NCBI GenBank assembly: GCA_022747635.1
Contig: JAKTNV010000001.1
Span: forward strand, 25,314,490-25,378,489
DNA: 64,000 bases
DNA from: Hetaerina americana
Lineage: Eukaryota; Arthropoda; Insecta; Odonata; Calopterygidae
Direction of reading: 5' to 3'
Below are positions 1 through 12,830 of this stretch, piece by piece. Position numbers and translations under genes: made by a program. Below the pieces are notes generated by a model. The model saw only the letters and a list, made by a program, of their open reading frames with translations. It made no database searches and was not told the DNA's origin. Each line of letters begins with the position of its first letter. The stretch's first letter is position 1.

Positions 1-3000
1 AAAAACTAAGAAATAATAGCACAAGGGTTTATGAGAGTACAAATTTCCAATTTTAATTGGCGAAAAAATTTATATATCAAGGATTAATGTGGACCTTTTA
101 GAGGAGTAGTCTTTCTATAAAGATTAATATGTTTGAGAATTGCAAAATTTAAAGAAGAGATAAAGGAAATAAAATATTTCATTTCCAGCTAATAATTACT
201 TGCTGGAGGATGAAAACTTAAAGAATGAGCAAATATTGGAAAAACTACAACATCATCCATATCCTCCATTGAATTTCACATTTTTACTCCTAAGGATTTG
301 TAGAAAAACACAATTTAAACAGATAAAAAGTTGAAGATGCCTGAAAAGCCTACTGGTAAGGAAAATTTTATATTCTGACTAGTTATAGCAAGTCAGTTGA
401 GAGAGACGACCCACTTGTCAACCAGTGACCTGCCTCTGCTATGGCACCAAAAGTTGAAACTTCAAGCAGGCACTAAAGCAATAGGCTGAATGCTTTTTTT
501 CTCGGGGTAAAAAAACCCTTAATTGACAAGTTAAGATAGTAATTATCAGTAGAACCTTCCTAAAGCAAAAGCTGCACTGCAATGCCTTTTTTATACTGGA
601 ATTGCCAAAAAAAATGTGTGTAAAGCCATTGACATGATATCGAAACAAATTTAACTACTAACATAAACTGGATAATTCTCATTCTGGTATTTCCAATATG
701 AGAATGACAGTTTGATCACTTTAGTACAGGCATCATTACCTAAAAAAGGGATCTATTTCATCCACAGTGTGTATCAGTAGGTAAGCAAAATACTAACTAA
801 CTACTTATGTTTACAGGAAATTTGAAATGGAATTGACAAACTAAGACCTATGGTTATAACAGATGGGAAAAATGCACCAACTTCCTTGAGAGAAAGTGCT
901 CACCTAGAATTTCACTCAATTAATTCATTCAAACTCTAAATATTGTGTCTCATGATATTTATATCATAATATTTCCTCTTACAATGGCAGTAATCACAGC
1001 ATATATTACAAGCCTTCCATTAGAGAGGAAGACTTTTTAATTCATGGCTTTCTACACTCTTAGTCACTCATTTAAAAATAAAAATTCACTGTTTTTTTTT
1101 GGAAATTTAAAAAAAATTACAATTTTACCCCTCTTAGCGACATTTTAAGTGTTGTAATTCCACATATTCCTTCATTCCATACATGAATTTGCCCAAAAAA
1201 GTTAAAATCATTTTCAAACTGTACGTGCTACTACTAATACCAGTGTTCATTGAGAACACCCAAGAGGGAAAAACCCTTACTATCAGCATCCTCAATATGA
1301 GTAATGAATGAAACCATAGGTGTACCAGCACGTGCATCCACTTTCAATGGAATGACTTTAACATTCAGTTGCCTGTCGCTCAAATGTCAAATGACACACC
1401 CTTTCTACGCTTCATTCTTGAAGGCACCATGTGCAGTGACAATGAATCATGGCTAACAACCTCCAAAACAAATGACTGGGTAAGTTTATTAATGTTTTGC
1501 AAGAAAAGTTTCTGGCAGTGTTCTGCTAACCAAAAAACTGGATGAAGTCTTTAGTCTGCAAGATGTCTCACAAACAAAAAAAATAAAAGAGATTGAATTC
1601 AGTCTAAGACCAATAGTTTCTATCATACTAAAAATACAGAAGCAACCAGGGAAGTAATAATCATAGCAGGAATGGTTCCTTCTTGTTCGTTTGGCAAATT
1701 TTTCTCTCGGCAAAAGAATTCCCAAAAGCACTCGTTCAGCAAATTTTAACAGAATGATTCATGAACAGAATAATTCGGAATACCTAATAGTTTGGTAATT
1801 TGTAGTTCTTGCCAAAGTTGAAATATGTCTTTCCTAAAGTTTCCCATTGAATGAAAAACCCAATTAAATTAGAATAACATTACAAAAATATTTTTAAAAT
1901 ATTTTTCCTCGAGCTTTAAAGGCCAGCCTCAACAAAAGACATAATAGATAATTCATCCGCATTAACTACCTCTATAAAAACCCTGGTTGATGTATCAACA
2001 TGCATTACTACCTGCATATGTATATACTGGTACCTGTTTTAATTTCAAACAATCGATAGTTTCACTCTGTATACAAATTGTAGCAGATATGAGAACAGAT
2101 ACGACAACAATTTCGTAAAATGCCCAAGAATCAATTGCTCTGAATCAGAAGTTTACCAATTCTGCAATAATTAAATGCCTTCTTTAATTATCTGTATTTC
2201 ATCAACTTTCCAAAGAATTTACAGTTAAATTTTTAGCTTAAAATTGAAAATACTTCCCAAATGAAAACCAGACTCCTTAAAAAAAGTATGCCCTTTTAAA
2301 TAAATTTCGACAACCAACTTTTCTTCTCACTCTACCTCAACTACAAAGCATCTGACTAAATTACTCCACAGCCACATCAATATCATTTTTCTTGCCAAGA
2401 ATTTGATCGCTGAATAAGTTAAGTGAAAACGGAGAATAATCACAAAGCAAATCACATACAGTGAGTCACTATTGGAATCAAAATATTGAAGCCAACATTG
2501 ATATTCAGAATGCCAGCTTTCTCAAACTGCAATGTTTCGCTGCGATTGGTTTAATTATTTATGGATACTAGGAAGATTTGATGATAAAATGAATGGATTG
2601 TACATGGACATAATATGAGCAGAGAAAACTTGGGATGTCACAAGAATTATCTTATTAAATGTTTGGTAACAGTGGATTACAAATAAATTCCATCATATTA
2701 AGTTTGAATTTTGCCATGCGCTCTTAATATTTGAGGTTCCATGACAATTACATACATACACCTATTTACAGGTGGCTCTTTGCTTACAACACCTTCCCTG
2801 CAAGCAATATCCCCAGGAAACTTTTTAAAGGCATCTGTAAATTAAATTAAGGTGTCCAACTGTGACATACACAAAGCCTCTAATGTATCAAGGGAATATT
2901 AGTTGCATTTTACAGTGATTCCCCAGGGTAAACGAATTCATAAGTTTTAATGAAACCTACCATCACTTTCATTTCTCTTCCAGTAAGAAATGCTTTTCCC

Positions 3001-3071
3001 ATAGATGTGATTTACTTCAAGGAACGGCAACCAAGCATGAGGTGGGATGACAAAAGGAATTGATGACAGCT
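1..3071. other. 3' flank of the ACBD5-like gene; no second gene seen
   Basis: The first part of this stretch (minus-strand reading) must hold the gene's 3' UTR. An ATTAAA on the minus strand near 2945-2950, about 120 nt past the stop, is a possible but weak poly(A) signal. The rest is AT-rich with only short open frames and no repeat family I recognise. Confidence 0.5.
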
Positions 3072-3224
3072 TCAACGCAAATGAAGTCGTGACCGTGAGC
3101 GATTTCTTAAATATGAAACAAGGAAATGTACTGCAAAGGGCCAGAGAACGAGGAAAGCAGTTGTTTGAGGAGAGAGCTCTGGGAAGGGCCACCATACTGC
3201 ACTGCTTCTCTGCGAACGTGAAAC
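3072..3224 (-). CDS. ACBD5: ACBD5-like exon 6: C-terminal tail anchor and stop
   Basis: Residues 401-450 and TGA. The segment AVWWPFPELSPQTTAFLVLW, followed by a second PF and a hydrophobic run, matches the W-P-F...SP...AF...WPF signature of the ACBD5 tail anchor. It ends in a basic tail RNRSRSRLHLR, as expected for peroxisomal tail-anchored proteins delivered by PEX19. The acceptor is TGTAATTCCAG in phase 0 with exon 5. The opposite strand carries an open frame across this exon (3047-3370), which I regard as a shadow. Confidence 0.92.
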   Translation of the reverse strand, partial: VSRSQRSSAVWWPFPELSPQTTAFLVLWPFAVHFLVSYLRNRSRSRLHLR

Positions 3225-3824
3225 CTGGAATTACAGAGAAATCAATTCATTTGGAATATCACACCCTTCGGAAAAGGTGCCAAGGATTTCTCATACCAAT
3301 AGTTCTGCGGGAATTCATTAGAAAACCCATTTATCTCATTCAAGAAATGGAAGAATCCTATTTTAACTAGAAACACCTTTTATAACAGGAACACAGGAAC
3401 TTCCAATGCAAAAAGGATAATGCTACAAATTAATCACAGAAAGACAGCATTATAGTACCAGCTGAACTTAATGGAAAGCCAAGATAACTTGTTAAATGAT
3501 CACACCATTCCAGGACATAGAGATATATATTATGACCATAGTTTTGATGTTACCGTAAACTTCAGGTGAATATTCGCCTAGCGAAGATAAATTAAAATTG
3601 AAATTATGGTCTTAATCAATCTTCTTGAAGTGAAATAGTGTGATCATATAAGAGGCTATCACATTCCCCTTCCACAACATCATACCTCAATCTACACGAA
3701 GGAATGTCAAGTCATTGAATTTTTTATCTAAACATTGAGATACACGAAAAAAAAACACCTAGAAACAAAGGCATCCAGGAGGAATGACGTAAGCACAAAA
3801 AACATCCTAGATTCATTCCAAAGA

Positions 3825-4035
3825 AACTGCGAGAGATGCCGCTACAGTAACTTTTAATGGAGTCATCCGCTAATGTGCATTTCAACGCACAGAGTTTCAA
3901 TTTCAGAGTTTAAAGAGGACGCCTCGATAGCTTAAATGGTTAAAGCACTCGACCGGATATCGAGGGATCTGGGTTCGAATCCCAATCAAGGCAAATAATT
4001 TTTACACTCTGAAATTGTTGTATCATAGATTCATG
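3825..4035 (+). repeat. tRNA-like repeat with box A/B and flanking inverted arms
   Basis: 3915-3995 reads as a tRNA-derived segment: TAGCTTAAATGGTTAAAGC resembles box A and GGTTCGAATCC box B. It is flanked by partly inverted arms (near 3885-3912 and 4005-4028). A related copy at about 8040-8173 has the same arms but has lost the tRNA-like centre. A third, opposite-strand tRNA-like copy is at about 45000-45095. It is not a functional tRNA gene, since no complete cloverleaf is evident. Confidence 0.6.
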
Positions 4036-4748
4036 CCTGAACGCATAATGGAGTAACTGATTGCTTCTACATGGAAAAGCATTTGAAAGACTTGACTTTT
4101 CATTGGAGCATTTGTATTGAAGTATCTGAACCATTTTTTATGGCAATGTATTTCCAAATTACCTATCTCTGAAAATGCTATTTGGAATGAATTTTGCAAA
4201 GTTTTATAATATGGCTTCCCGCGCTATGCAAGTTACTCTTGTTACAAACTGATAACATCATTGTTTCTTGAACAGTACTATGGAGATTCTTAATATCCCT
4301 GGATATCTGTAAAAATCAAAGTAGAACAAATTTCGTTCCCTTATAAGAATGCACAGTATATTTACTTGCTGCCAAGCCATATTCATTCACAAGATGTGGG
4401 GATCAGATGCTTTCCCCAAGACTACCCAGAGGTACCCCAGAAATTCCAATAACCAAAAAATATTACCAATTTCCTTTAAAATTGTTTCACCAAAACTCGT
4501 CATCAGGGATTTTGCCCAGGACTTTGTGGTCAGTAATTGAATGATCCACATACTTGGCTAAAAACACACTTCTGAATACTGCACATATGAAAAGAATTAT
4601 AGTATTGACATTTCCATGCCCAAGAAAAAATATGCACTATTTTTTTTATCCTAATCCTAACTTTATATTTTAGATTGAAAAAAAGCAAAATAAAAATAAA
4701 CCAAACTAAACACGAAACACAAAGAAGTGGCATTTAACCAAAACATCT

Positions 4749-5053
4749 GGGATCGAGATGGTGCGGGGGCTAACGTACTGGCTTCCCACCCAGAGGCCCG
4801 GGTTCAAATCCCAGCGGTGTTGAATATTTTTCAGAGTTATCTTGATCCCTACTTGAGGTGCTTTGTGGAGGGCACTTTGAGTGAGTACGCCTTCCGTCGG
4901 ATGGGACGTTAAACTGTGGACCCCTTGGCGCCTTTCGTAAAGAGTAGGCTAATGCCGACGCCGGGTTTCCTCTCCACCCTTCATCCTTTCCTGTCCATCC
5001 CGTATGGCGCAAATGACCTCAGCAGTCGGTTGCCTCCCCTCAAAACTACTACT
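4749..5053 (+). mobile_element. SINE family 1, intact copy with target-site duplication
   Basis: A 305-bp tRNA-headed SINE: box A-like GATGGTGCGGGGGCTAACG, box B-like GGGTTCAAATCCC, a body with GACCTCAGCAGTCGG, and a short ACT-repeat tail. It is flanked by the 12-bp direct repeat ACCAAAACATCT (4737-4748 and 5054-5065). It lies in intron 5 of the ACBD5-like gene, opposite to gene orientation. Confidence 0.92.
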
Positions 5054-5192
5054 ACCAAAACATCTAATACCAACATAAAATAACTTCAATTGGCATAAAG
5101 ATACCAGATGTCAAACAAGGTTTAGACGACCCCATTAATTTAAAACATTCTTTTGCCAGGAAATTAATTAGATATTCAAATTTAACACTTAC

Positions 5193-5359
5193 CACTCCAT
5201 CAGCTGATCTCTGGTTTCTAGAAATGGTCACCCTTTCTATATTCCTAAGTTGTGACTTGATCATTTCCAGGTCACTCTGCAGGTCAAGCACCAGCTGCCT
5301 TACACTGCTAATATTATCTTCTTCTCTGGTAGCAACGGAATGCGGCCCATTTGAAGATA
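5193..5359 (-). CDS. ACBD5: ACBD5-like exon 5: short coiled-coil region
   Basis: Residues 345-400. It contains ISSVRQLVLDLQSDLEMI and continues with a heptad-like pattern of Leu/Ile, as in the coiled coil that precedes the membrane anchor of ACBD5/ACBD4 proteins. The acceptor is TGTTCCAG and the donor GTG|GTAAGT. The incoming phase takes one base from exon 4; the outgoing phase is 0. Confidence 0.88.
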
Positions 5360-5922
5360 CTGGAACATAAATTTCAATATTTTAGAACCTGTTTCATAAC
5401 GTTTAGTTAAATTCAATCCTTAGTTGATGTGGAAGTTTACTTAATATGGAAATTACAGACTTGTCCAATTTTATAAACAATTAAGACTGCGTGTTAGTGA
5501 ATGAGAACATTCTAACTGTGGTAACACCATATTTCAGTTACTAAGCCATTTAATGGTTGGTTTACAACTTAAATATTGTTATTAAAACTTAGTTTTGGCT
5601 TAACCGGAGATCAAAGTTAACTGAAGTCAAAAAAGATTACAAAATCTGACCTCTAAAAGTGTCTATTCGCAAGGAAACGTAAATATTTCAGTCACAAAAA
5701 AACTGGAACCAGCCCTATGTCCTGTGTATTTTGATATAAAAGGGAAAAGCTCACCATGACCATGCTGTACTAAGAGCTAACATGTACAGAATTAAATATT
5801 CTGGGTAGGAGTTCAAGATCCTTTCTCTGGCCCACCAAATATTTGGCAGGATGTGCAACAATCAGAAGATTAGGCAGCTTCTCTCTCTTTTAAACAATAT
5901 TTTAATATTTAAAAGTACAATA

Positions 5923-7073
5923 TGAGGGTGGTCTGAAAAGTTATTGGCCTTGCCCATAGATAGCATCATCACTTACACATGATTTTCCACTCTCATGTTG
6001 GCACAACTGTGAGTGGACGTCATGTAAAATTGCAAGCCATTCCATCCAATGGTTTGCTTTAGGAAGTTGTTTGAATAAGTTGTAACATGTTGTCAACCGA
6101 AATTCATTCTAGGATAGTATGTGTGTATGGGAACTTTCTGTTTCAATTTCCACCATGAAGAAATGGGCGGCTGAGTTTAAACATGGTCGTGAAAGTCACC
6201 AAGACAATCCACATGAAGTAGGTCCAAAAAGTGCTACCACACCAGAAATCATTGAAAAGGTGCATGATATGATTTTGGAAGATCAGTGTATGAATGTGTA
6301 TGCAATTTGCTAATACTGAATGGATATCAAAAGAATGCATTGATTGCATTTTGCACGAGGAATCGCACATGATAAAATTTTTTGCCAGATGAATGCTGCA
6401 TGTACTCACTGTGGATCAAAATCACATTCAGATGACACTTTCTAAACGGTGCTTGTTATTCTCAATTGAAAAAATTTGATTTCCCGCATCGATGGATAAA
6501 ACATGGATTCGCCACTACACAGCAATTCATATTCAATCAATCAATATCAATCAAAATAACAATTCATACAGTAGATAGAGACCAGTTCTTCAGCTTCAAA
6601 GAAGGCAAACGTGGTGCCATCCACAAGGAAAGGTCACAGCATCAGTTTTTTGATAAGTGAAAGGAAATCTGAAGATCAAATAACTTAAAAAATAAAAGGT
6701 AAAACAAAAACTTGGAATACTATTCAAACAAAACTTGAGGCAAAAATTCCTGAAAGCAGACCCGACTAGCAGAGTAAAAACAATCCCATCAGGAAAATAC
6801 ATCCCTCATTTGGCTCCCTCAGACTTTGACCTCTTCTGAAATCTCAAAAGTGTCCTTGATGGTCAACGTATTTCATCCAATCAGAAGGGATTATGGCTGT
6901 AGACTAGCACTTTACAGCACTTTCAGAATAACACTACAGAGACAAGATAGTGACACTGGAATACCCATTGTACGAAATGTATAAATATTAAAAGTGACTA
7001 TGTTGAAAAAAAAAGTTTTTGAAAACCTCAATTAAGATTTTCATCAGGCCGAAAACTTCTCAGATCACCCTTG
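5923..7073 (+). mobile_element. Degenerate mariner element with both terminal inverted repeats
   Basis: The ends match as imperfect inverted repeats (left GAGGGTGGTCTGAAAAGTT, right read inwards AAGGGTGATCTGAGAAGTT) and both are bordered by TA (5921-5922, 7074-7075). Inside, 6090-6313 gives a mariner transposase N terminus (TMKKWAAEFKHGRES, TTPEIIEKVHDM) ending in stops, and near 6805 LAPSDFDLF, the region of the third catalytic Asp. It is 1151 bp long, heavily mutated and cannot encode a transposase. It is inserted in intron 4. Confidence 0.88.
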
Positions 7074-7321
7074 TAGCTAAATGATCCATCCAGGCAGTGT
7101 CTATGCCCATGTATGTATCATGAAGCATCACAGATACATGGCTGCTATTGCACAACAGATACAAAGCCCTCAATAAGTATAACTTAAGGGAAATTAGGTA
7201 TGAGGTGGGCATTCATGAAATCAAAGAGGCCAAAAATTCAACTTAAGCACTTGAATCTTTTGAAATAAAAATTGAAGTCCTCTCTTTCCCTCTTCAGTGA
7301 TTGAAATAAAATGTACTTTCT

Positions 7322-7391
7322 CTATTTAGACTATTGAATTATCAAATAAAGTCAATCTATTTAGACTATTGAATTATCAAATAAACTCAAT
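7322..7391. repeat. 35-bp tandem duplication
   Basis: Two adjacent 35-bp copies beginning CTATTTAGACTATTGAATTA (7322-7356 and 7357-7391) differ by one base, so the duplication is recent. Confidence 0.9.
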
Positions 7392-7446
7392 CTTTCCCAT
7401 TTCAAATAATGGGATGTTCAAAAATGGGATCTTCAATAACAGGGGA

Positions 7447-7725
7447 TGTGGTAATCCAGGGGTGGTGTTGGACTATTGACTGAAGGGTACACATTTGATT
7501 CCCAGGGTGATTTTTCAGGGGAACTTTTTATTTATTAAAATAGCTTTTATTAAGGCAAGATGGGGGAAGCTAATTCAATGACACCACCAGAACTTCCTGG
7601 GAAACCACAGGTGGCACAGGGAAAGGATCTAGCCCCCCGCCCAGTTGTGTTGATTTCACATGCCGTTGTGTTTAGTACTGAAAGAACTCTACTGACACCT
7701 GCCAAACTGAACTTAAGTTTAATTA
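7447..7725 (+). mobile_element. SINE family 2 copy, divergent
   Basis: A GTGGTAATCCAG head, TTTGATTCCCAGGGTG (box B-like) and a tail shared with the copy at 11.6 kb (GGCACAGGGAAAGGA then TTTAGTACTGAAAGAACTCTAC). It is interrupted by an AT-rich insertion near 7520-7560. Confidence 0.7.
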
Positions 7726-8039
7726 CTGTGTTTTAAGTTTTTTTTAAATCTTCAATCAAGAGTCTTAATGTGTTGTCATACACCTCTAACTATTATGTAA
7801 TCATCAGGAACTTTGGAAAAAAGTCATCAGTCCAATGCAACCGGAAAAGAGAAAACCCAAGAAGAATGCAGAGGTCAACTAAGTTTCAGTCTTCCTAAAC
7901 TGTCACTTTGAATTGCAGTCAATATTAATCAATTCTAAAAGCACTACAAATTTGTTCCAATAGAAAATTTTGTCTCATATTGCCATGTGTTATAGTTTTC
8001 ATCTCCAATGCTAAACATGATTAGAGGGATTACAAGACA

Positions 8040-8173
8040 TTGTGGGAGATGCGGTGACAGCAACTGTTTGACAGAGTCATCCGCTAATATGCATTACAAT
8101 ACAACAATTGCAGAGGGGAAAATCATTCCTGTCAAGGCAAATGATTTCTAAACTCTGCAATTGCTGCATTGTA
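8040..8173 (+). repeat. Deleted copy of the arm-flanked tRNA-like repeat
   Basis: It shares GAGTCATCCGCTAAT and the outer inverted arms (CAACAATTGCAGAG and CTCTGCAATTGCTG) with the copy at 3825-4035 but lacks the tRNA-like middle. SINE family 1 is inserted directly after it. Confidence 0.6.
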
Positions 8174-8182
8174 ATGATAAGA

Positions 8183-8491
8183 GGGGATCGGGATGGTTCA
8201 GTGTGACTAACCTATTGGCTTCCCACCCTGAGGGCTCAGGTTGGAATCCCAGTGCTGACAAACATTATTCAGTCGTGTCCCGATCCCAACTTGAGGTGCT
8301 TTGTGGAGGGAACTTTGAGTGGGTATGCTGTCGGTTGGATGGGATGTTAAGCTGGTGCCCCTTGGTGCCTTTTGTTAAGAGTAAGCTAATACCAACACCG
8401 GGTTTCTAACCACCCTTCATCCATTCCTGCCCATCCCCAATGGTGCAAATGACCTCAGTTGTTGGCCACTTCCCCCAAAAACTACAACTAC
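8183..8491 (+). mobile_element. SINE family 1, intact copy with target-site duplication
   Basis: A 309-bp copy in the same layout as 4749-5053, flanked by ATGATAAGA (8174-8182 and 8492-8500). It lies in intron 4. Confidence 0.92.
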
Positions 8492-8500
8492 ATGATAAGA

Positions 8501-10544
8501 ATCAGCTTACAATTATTTCAAATTATTCAACTTTTTTTTGACACTCCATAGCAAAATCAAAATCACTACTTTGCATCCAGTCAAACGTTTCAAATACTTA
8601 GCAAAACAATATTAAGTTTCGCTGTTATTTATGTTAAATCCATCATCGTGGTATATTGTTCTTCAAATTTAACAATTACAAGCATTTATGTACTCCAAGG
8701 CTCTTAATGTTTGGTACCAGCACCATCAACTTCTCTGTAGCTTACAATGACATTTCCTCTTGTTTACTAATTGAAATTTCATTCTCAGCAATACACAATA
8801 CATAGAAACATATTTAGAAACTTAAAAGAAGGAAAAGTTGAAAAAAAAAGTTCCCGCGATGAACACCGAGGGACAAGTACCTTGGACAAATTAAGAAGAA
8901 TGTAATAAAAGCAAAGCTATCAGAGGGTGAAAGGGAATCACTGTTGAAGAGAGAATGGATGGCTACAGTACACAAATCTTGGGATTGAAATACTGATGAT
9001 AATATATATGTATTCCGTTAGAACATTAATTTTTTGATTAATCCATGATTAATTAATACTCTCAATCAACACTGGGGACTGCACATAACTTTTAATAAAT
9101 TGATGGCATGATTACGGCTGGGTGCTTTGTGGCTGACAGAAATATAAAACAGAAAAAGAACAGTAATAATATCAATGAAAATCAACCATAATAACTACAA
9201 TACTGGAAAAACTACAATCACATACAAAGCAAGCTTATTTTACAAAGCTTTCCTGTACCTTCACCACACCAATAGGGCCTTTATTTATGCCCAGGCTATG
9301 AATTCTGATTAAATGATTATTATTTACTTTTTTCTTTCAATATTCAGTAAAAGTTTTAACAATTTAGGTGCAATTATGTTTTTCCTGTTCATGATCCTGG
9401 CCACAATTCTAGTTTTTTTTTAAAGATGTGCATGCATATGGATGAATTAATGAGTTACCAGAGCATGAACATTTCAATATATTTTACATCAAGCTATTTT
9501 ATGGTCAAGAAAGAATCTTAATAATTCCAAAATTACTAATGCCATAGAGTTTTACTTCCCAACTTCATTAATTCAACTGCCTGTATTCTTCCAAGTCCCG
9601 CACAAGATTTAATCACTCAAGATATACAAAAATATGTGTGTGTATACGTACTCACTCTCATTTATTACATACTACTTGAAATGCCATAAATGTACTTAGA
9701 GAAAAACCTATTTCCATGAAACTCAATAGCAAGCAAGTGAATGAAAAGAATTCATAGCAATATAAAAATTAACAACTTTGCTGTGTGTAACCTGTACTAA
9801 CATTGACTATGAATAACTCTCTCATCAATTCTGATCTATCTATTGCAGAAGCAAAATCAATGACACCTTAGGGAAGTAAACAGGCTGACATATATGAAAA
9901 AATTAGTTTTAATATTGCCAATTCATTTAAAAAAACATTTCCAAATCTATGCTGACAACTCTTTGAGTCAAATGCATAATATATTGGCATATAAATATTG
10001 GGATACTTTCATTACTAACTGACATCCTATTCAAAATTGGGTTCATCATGTACATTAATTAATTCCATTTCATGCCGTATGACCATTAAGTCTTAAACAA
10101 TTATAATATGTGGGACACACATTTCCATGAAAAAAAATCAAAGCAAGAAAAAAAAGTTTTGGTTATCTAACAAAGGTTTTCTTTCAAAGGTTTCCATAGC
10201 ATGGATGAAATGAGCCCAGCATGCTTCCCAGGTTTTCACTGTGATTTTTTTCATTGGACTGACAAATGTTTCACCAGCTGAAATGCTGGCAACTCATGAG
10301 TCATGATGCATAATATAGTCCCATATAAACATACTGACCACATTTTTGCCAGCTGAAACGCTGGTGAAACTGTTGTCCAATGTTTAAAAAACCAGCATTT
10401 CAGCTAGCGAAAACGTTGCCAGTATGTTTTTTTAGTAAAAAGAAACATGGTGAGAACCAAAAAAGCATGCACAGCTGAATCCTACCACAATTTAGAAACA
10501 AATTTCTGAGAGACTTGACAAAATAATCAAATCAAGGGACTTAC
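8501..10544. other. Intron 4 stretch without recognised features apart from a small palindrome cluster
   Basis: AT-rich. Near 10268-10430 there are three related short inverted motifs built on CCAGC...GCTGG (for example GTTTCACCAGCTGAAATGC), two of them in opposite orientation. No open frame of interest. Confidence 0.5.
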
Positions 10545-10983
10545 CTACAACACGAGAATTATTTTGTACTCCACCATTCCTTGTTGAATCTGACGCATAG
10601 CCATTCAGATGTGCATCATTCCGACCACCAACTAAATCACCATGAGCTCCATTGACCGGCTTTTCTTCACCATACGCTTGGTATACACTTTTATCCACTG
10701 GTTTTGAATAACTCATGACACTATAATTTTTCGAATATGAAGTACGTTTTTCAGTTCCATTTTGTATGGGTACATGGGATCCGTTGACTTCGCTACCGGG
10801 AGCATGAGAAATCAAACCCTGGTTTCCGATGGTGTCACAATGGTTGTGATTTGCATCAAGCTCTTTCTCAATTATCTCAGACTTTTGAGTTGCCTGCACA
10901 GGATTGCCATGGGGGATGTTACGCTTGTTATTCTCTATTCCGTTTGCTGTTCCATTAACGACTGTCTGAGACCCTGCTCCATC
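10545..10983 (-). CDS. ACBD5: ACBD5-like exon 4: low-complexity Asn/Gly/Ser-rich region
   Basis: Residues 199-344 plus one base. The encoded segment (beginning DGAGSQTVVNGTANG) is polar and rich in Asn, Gly, Ser and His, with no recognised domain; it probably is a disordered spacer between the FFAT-like motif and the coiled coil. The acceptor is TTCTTCCAG and the donor is TAG|GTAAGT. The reading frame is open across 146 codons and its phases match both neighbours, which is the main evidence that it belongs to this gene. Confidence 0.85.
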
Positions 10984-11604
10984 CTGGAAGAATAAACAAA
11001 ATTAACATCATTAACAATTACTCATCAGTGAAAACCATTTAACATTGTAAAAACACAATGGACATTAGGGAAGATAAAAGGATATTACAATTATACATAA
11101 ATTTGACAAGCAATGAACAAGGGATCATTCACAAAGATGGCCTTATTTCAAGTTTCTGTTCAACACTTTATCGGCATGCAACTAATTTTCTAGCATGCTT
11201 CCGGACAAAATAACTCTAGAGAAAAATCACACAAAATAATTTGGAGTGTCCTTATTGTAATAATTGTAATCTTTGATGTTGTAAAGTCTTGAAACATTAA
11301 AAAGTCTAGAGAATAAAAATTCAGTAGCAAATTTAAACTAACTTTTTATATTAGCATAGTGTTACCATTGTCATCTTACTTGCAACCATTGCAGCAAAAG
11401 CCTTTTGTTAATAATAAAATTGCCATCACACTATGCAGATTTAGTTTCATACAATGTGTAGGGAAACATCGCTGGCCTCCGAATGGTATTCCAACAAGCC
11501 CACAATGGAGCCATTCTGCATGACAAAGTGAACAGAAGCTTGACTTGTCCAACATTCATTATAGTAGACATGTTTACCAGTTATTCAATGGATTGAGACT
11601 TGGA

Positions 11605-11855
11605 GCGATGAAGAGTTGGACTACTGACCAGGAGGTACAGGTTTGATTCCCGGGCAAGCCTAACTGGGCACCCTCAGCTACACCCACCCAAGCTGTGTGA
11701 TATTTCTGGTACCAGATCTTCCTTTGAAACCATAGCCAGGACAGGGAAAGGAACTGGCCCCCCTAACCTGATGTGTAAATTTTCACATGCAATCAGGCTT
11801 AGTACTGGGTGAACTCTACCATCACCTACCAACCCGAACTTAGGAGAATATACCT
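11605..11855 (+). mobile_element. SINE family 2 copy
   Basis: It contains the box B-like GGTTTGATTCCCGGGC, then GCTGTGTGATATTTCTGGTA and GGACAGGGAAAGGAACTGG, all shared with the other family 2 copies. It lies in intron 3. Confidence 0.75.
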
Positions 11856-12429
11856 TCCATTTGAAATAGTTTCCAGGTGTATTAATAGCTATTTTCCACA
11901 AGATACATAATTTCAAGTAATGGCAGAAATAATGGTCAAAGAAAGTGAGAGTGACAGCTGACAAACTTCCGATGTGCTCCCCTTCCTCTCTACCACTAAA
12001 AATAGGAACAATTATTACAGAAGTAGTACTATGCAAAAATATCATCAGCCATGGCTTCCTAACCATCATAGAAAATATTGTGTCAGTAAAGCCTAAGTAA
12101 CAAAGTTCTCTCTTTTAGATTTTCATTTATTTCCTCAACACAACTCCATAAAGGTCCCACATAACCTATTCTCAAATTTACTTATAACTGATTTTTCTGT
12201 AATTCATTCATAGTGATATTTATTTTATGAAATCCTTAGGAGGAGGGAGTACAGAGTAGTAGGCATATTATAAGACTTTCACCAGTCAAATAAGAGTTAA
12301 CAGACAGCAGAACTTAATGACAGGCAGCTTAGGTAAGAATGTAAGAAAAGACTAGCATAAAGAAATATGCAGGGTAATTTTACATGGCTCAGAAACTTTA
12401 TTGATGAGGTAAGAGGATTATTGTAGATT

Positions 12430-12830
12430 TGAGGCCAAGGAGAGATGTGGATATTGAGAATATTGGAGAAAATAAAATGGACAGAAAGGAAAGCTAACAA
12501 AGTTTTAGCCATAGTAAGGGAAAAGAGACAGTTGTTGGAAAAAATGTCAAAGAAGAAAGAACAGGTGAATGCCGGAGGTTGTATTGAGAGACAATCGGAT
12601 GCTGAAGATGGTTATACATGTAAAAGGGAGAATGATGGATATGCATGGTAGAGGGAGGAAAAGATTGGGCATTTTGGATGGAAATAAGGGAAGCAGAAAC
12701 TATGCAGAGCTAAACAAGGAGTTATTGTAATATATAGCATAGGTTTAAAGGATAGTGTGTGTCATGTTAGTTAGGGCTTAGGAGTACAGTAATATGGGGT
12801 GCTCGGGTCCATTAAAAATCTACCCTAAGG
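12430..12830 (+). mobile_element. LINE (non-LTR retrotransposon) 3' fragment
   Basis: A plus-strand translation near 12445 gives EKIKWTERKANKVLAIVREK, the degenerate C-terminal tail of a LINE reverse-transcriptase protein also seen at 31.4, 40.0 and 49.4 kb. The 3' end near 12805-12830 contains AAAATCTACCCTAAGG, a relative of the family's conserved 3' terminus. Multiple frameshifts. Confidence 0.7.

Noticed and set aside
3047..3370. 107-residue plus-strand frame overlapping the last ACBD5-like exon
   Set aside because: The minus-strand exon explains the sequence, with a recognisable tail anchor and in-phase splice sites; the plus-strand product has no known domain.
3915..3995. A genuine tRNA gene
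   Set aside because: Box A and B are present, but acceptor-stem pairing and a convincing anticodon arm are not, and related repeats occur elsewhere. Better called a tRNA-derived repeat. The same applies to 45000-45095 and the SINE heads.
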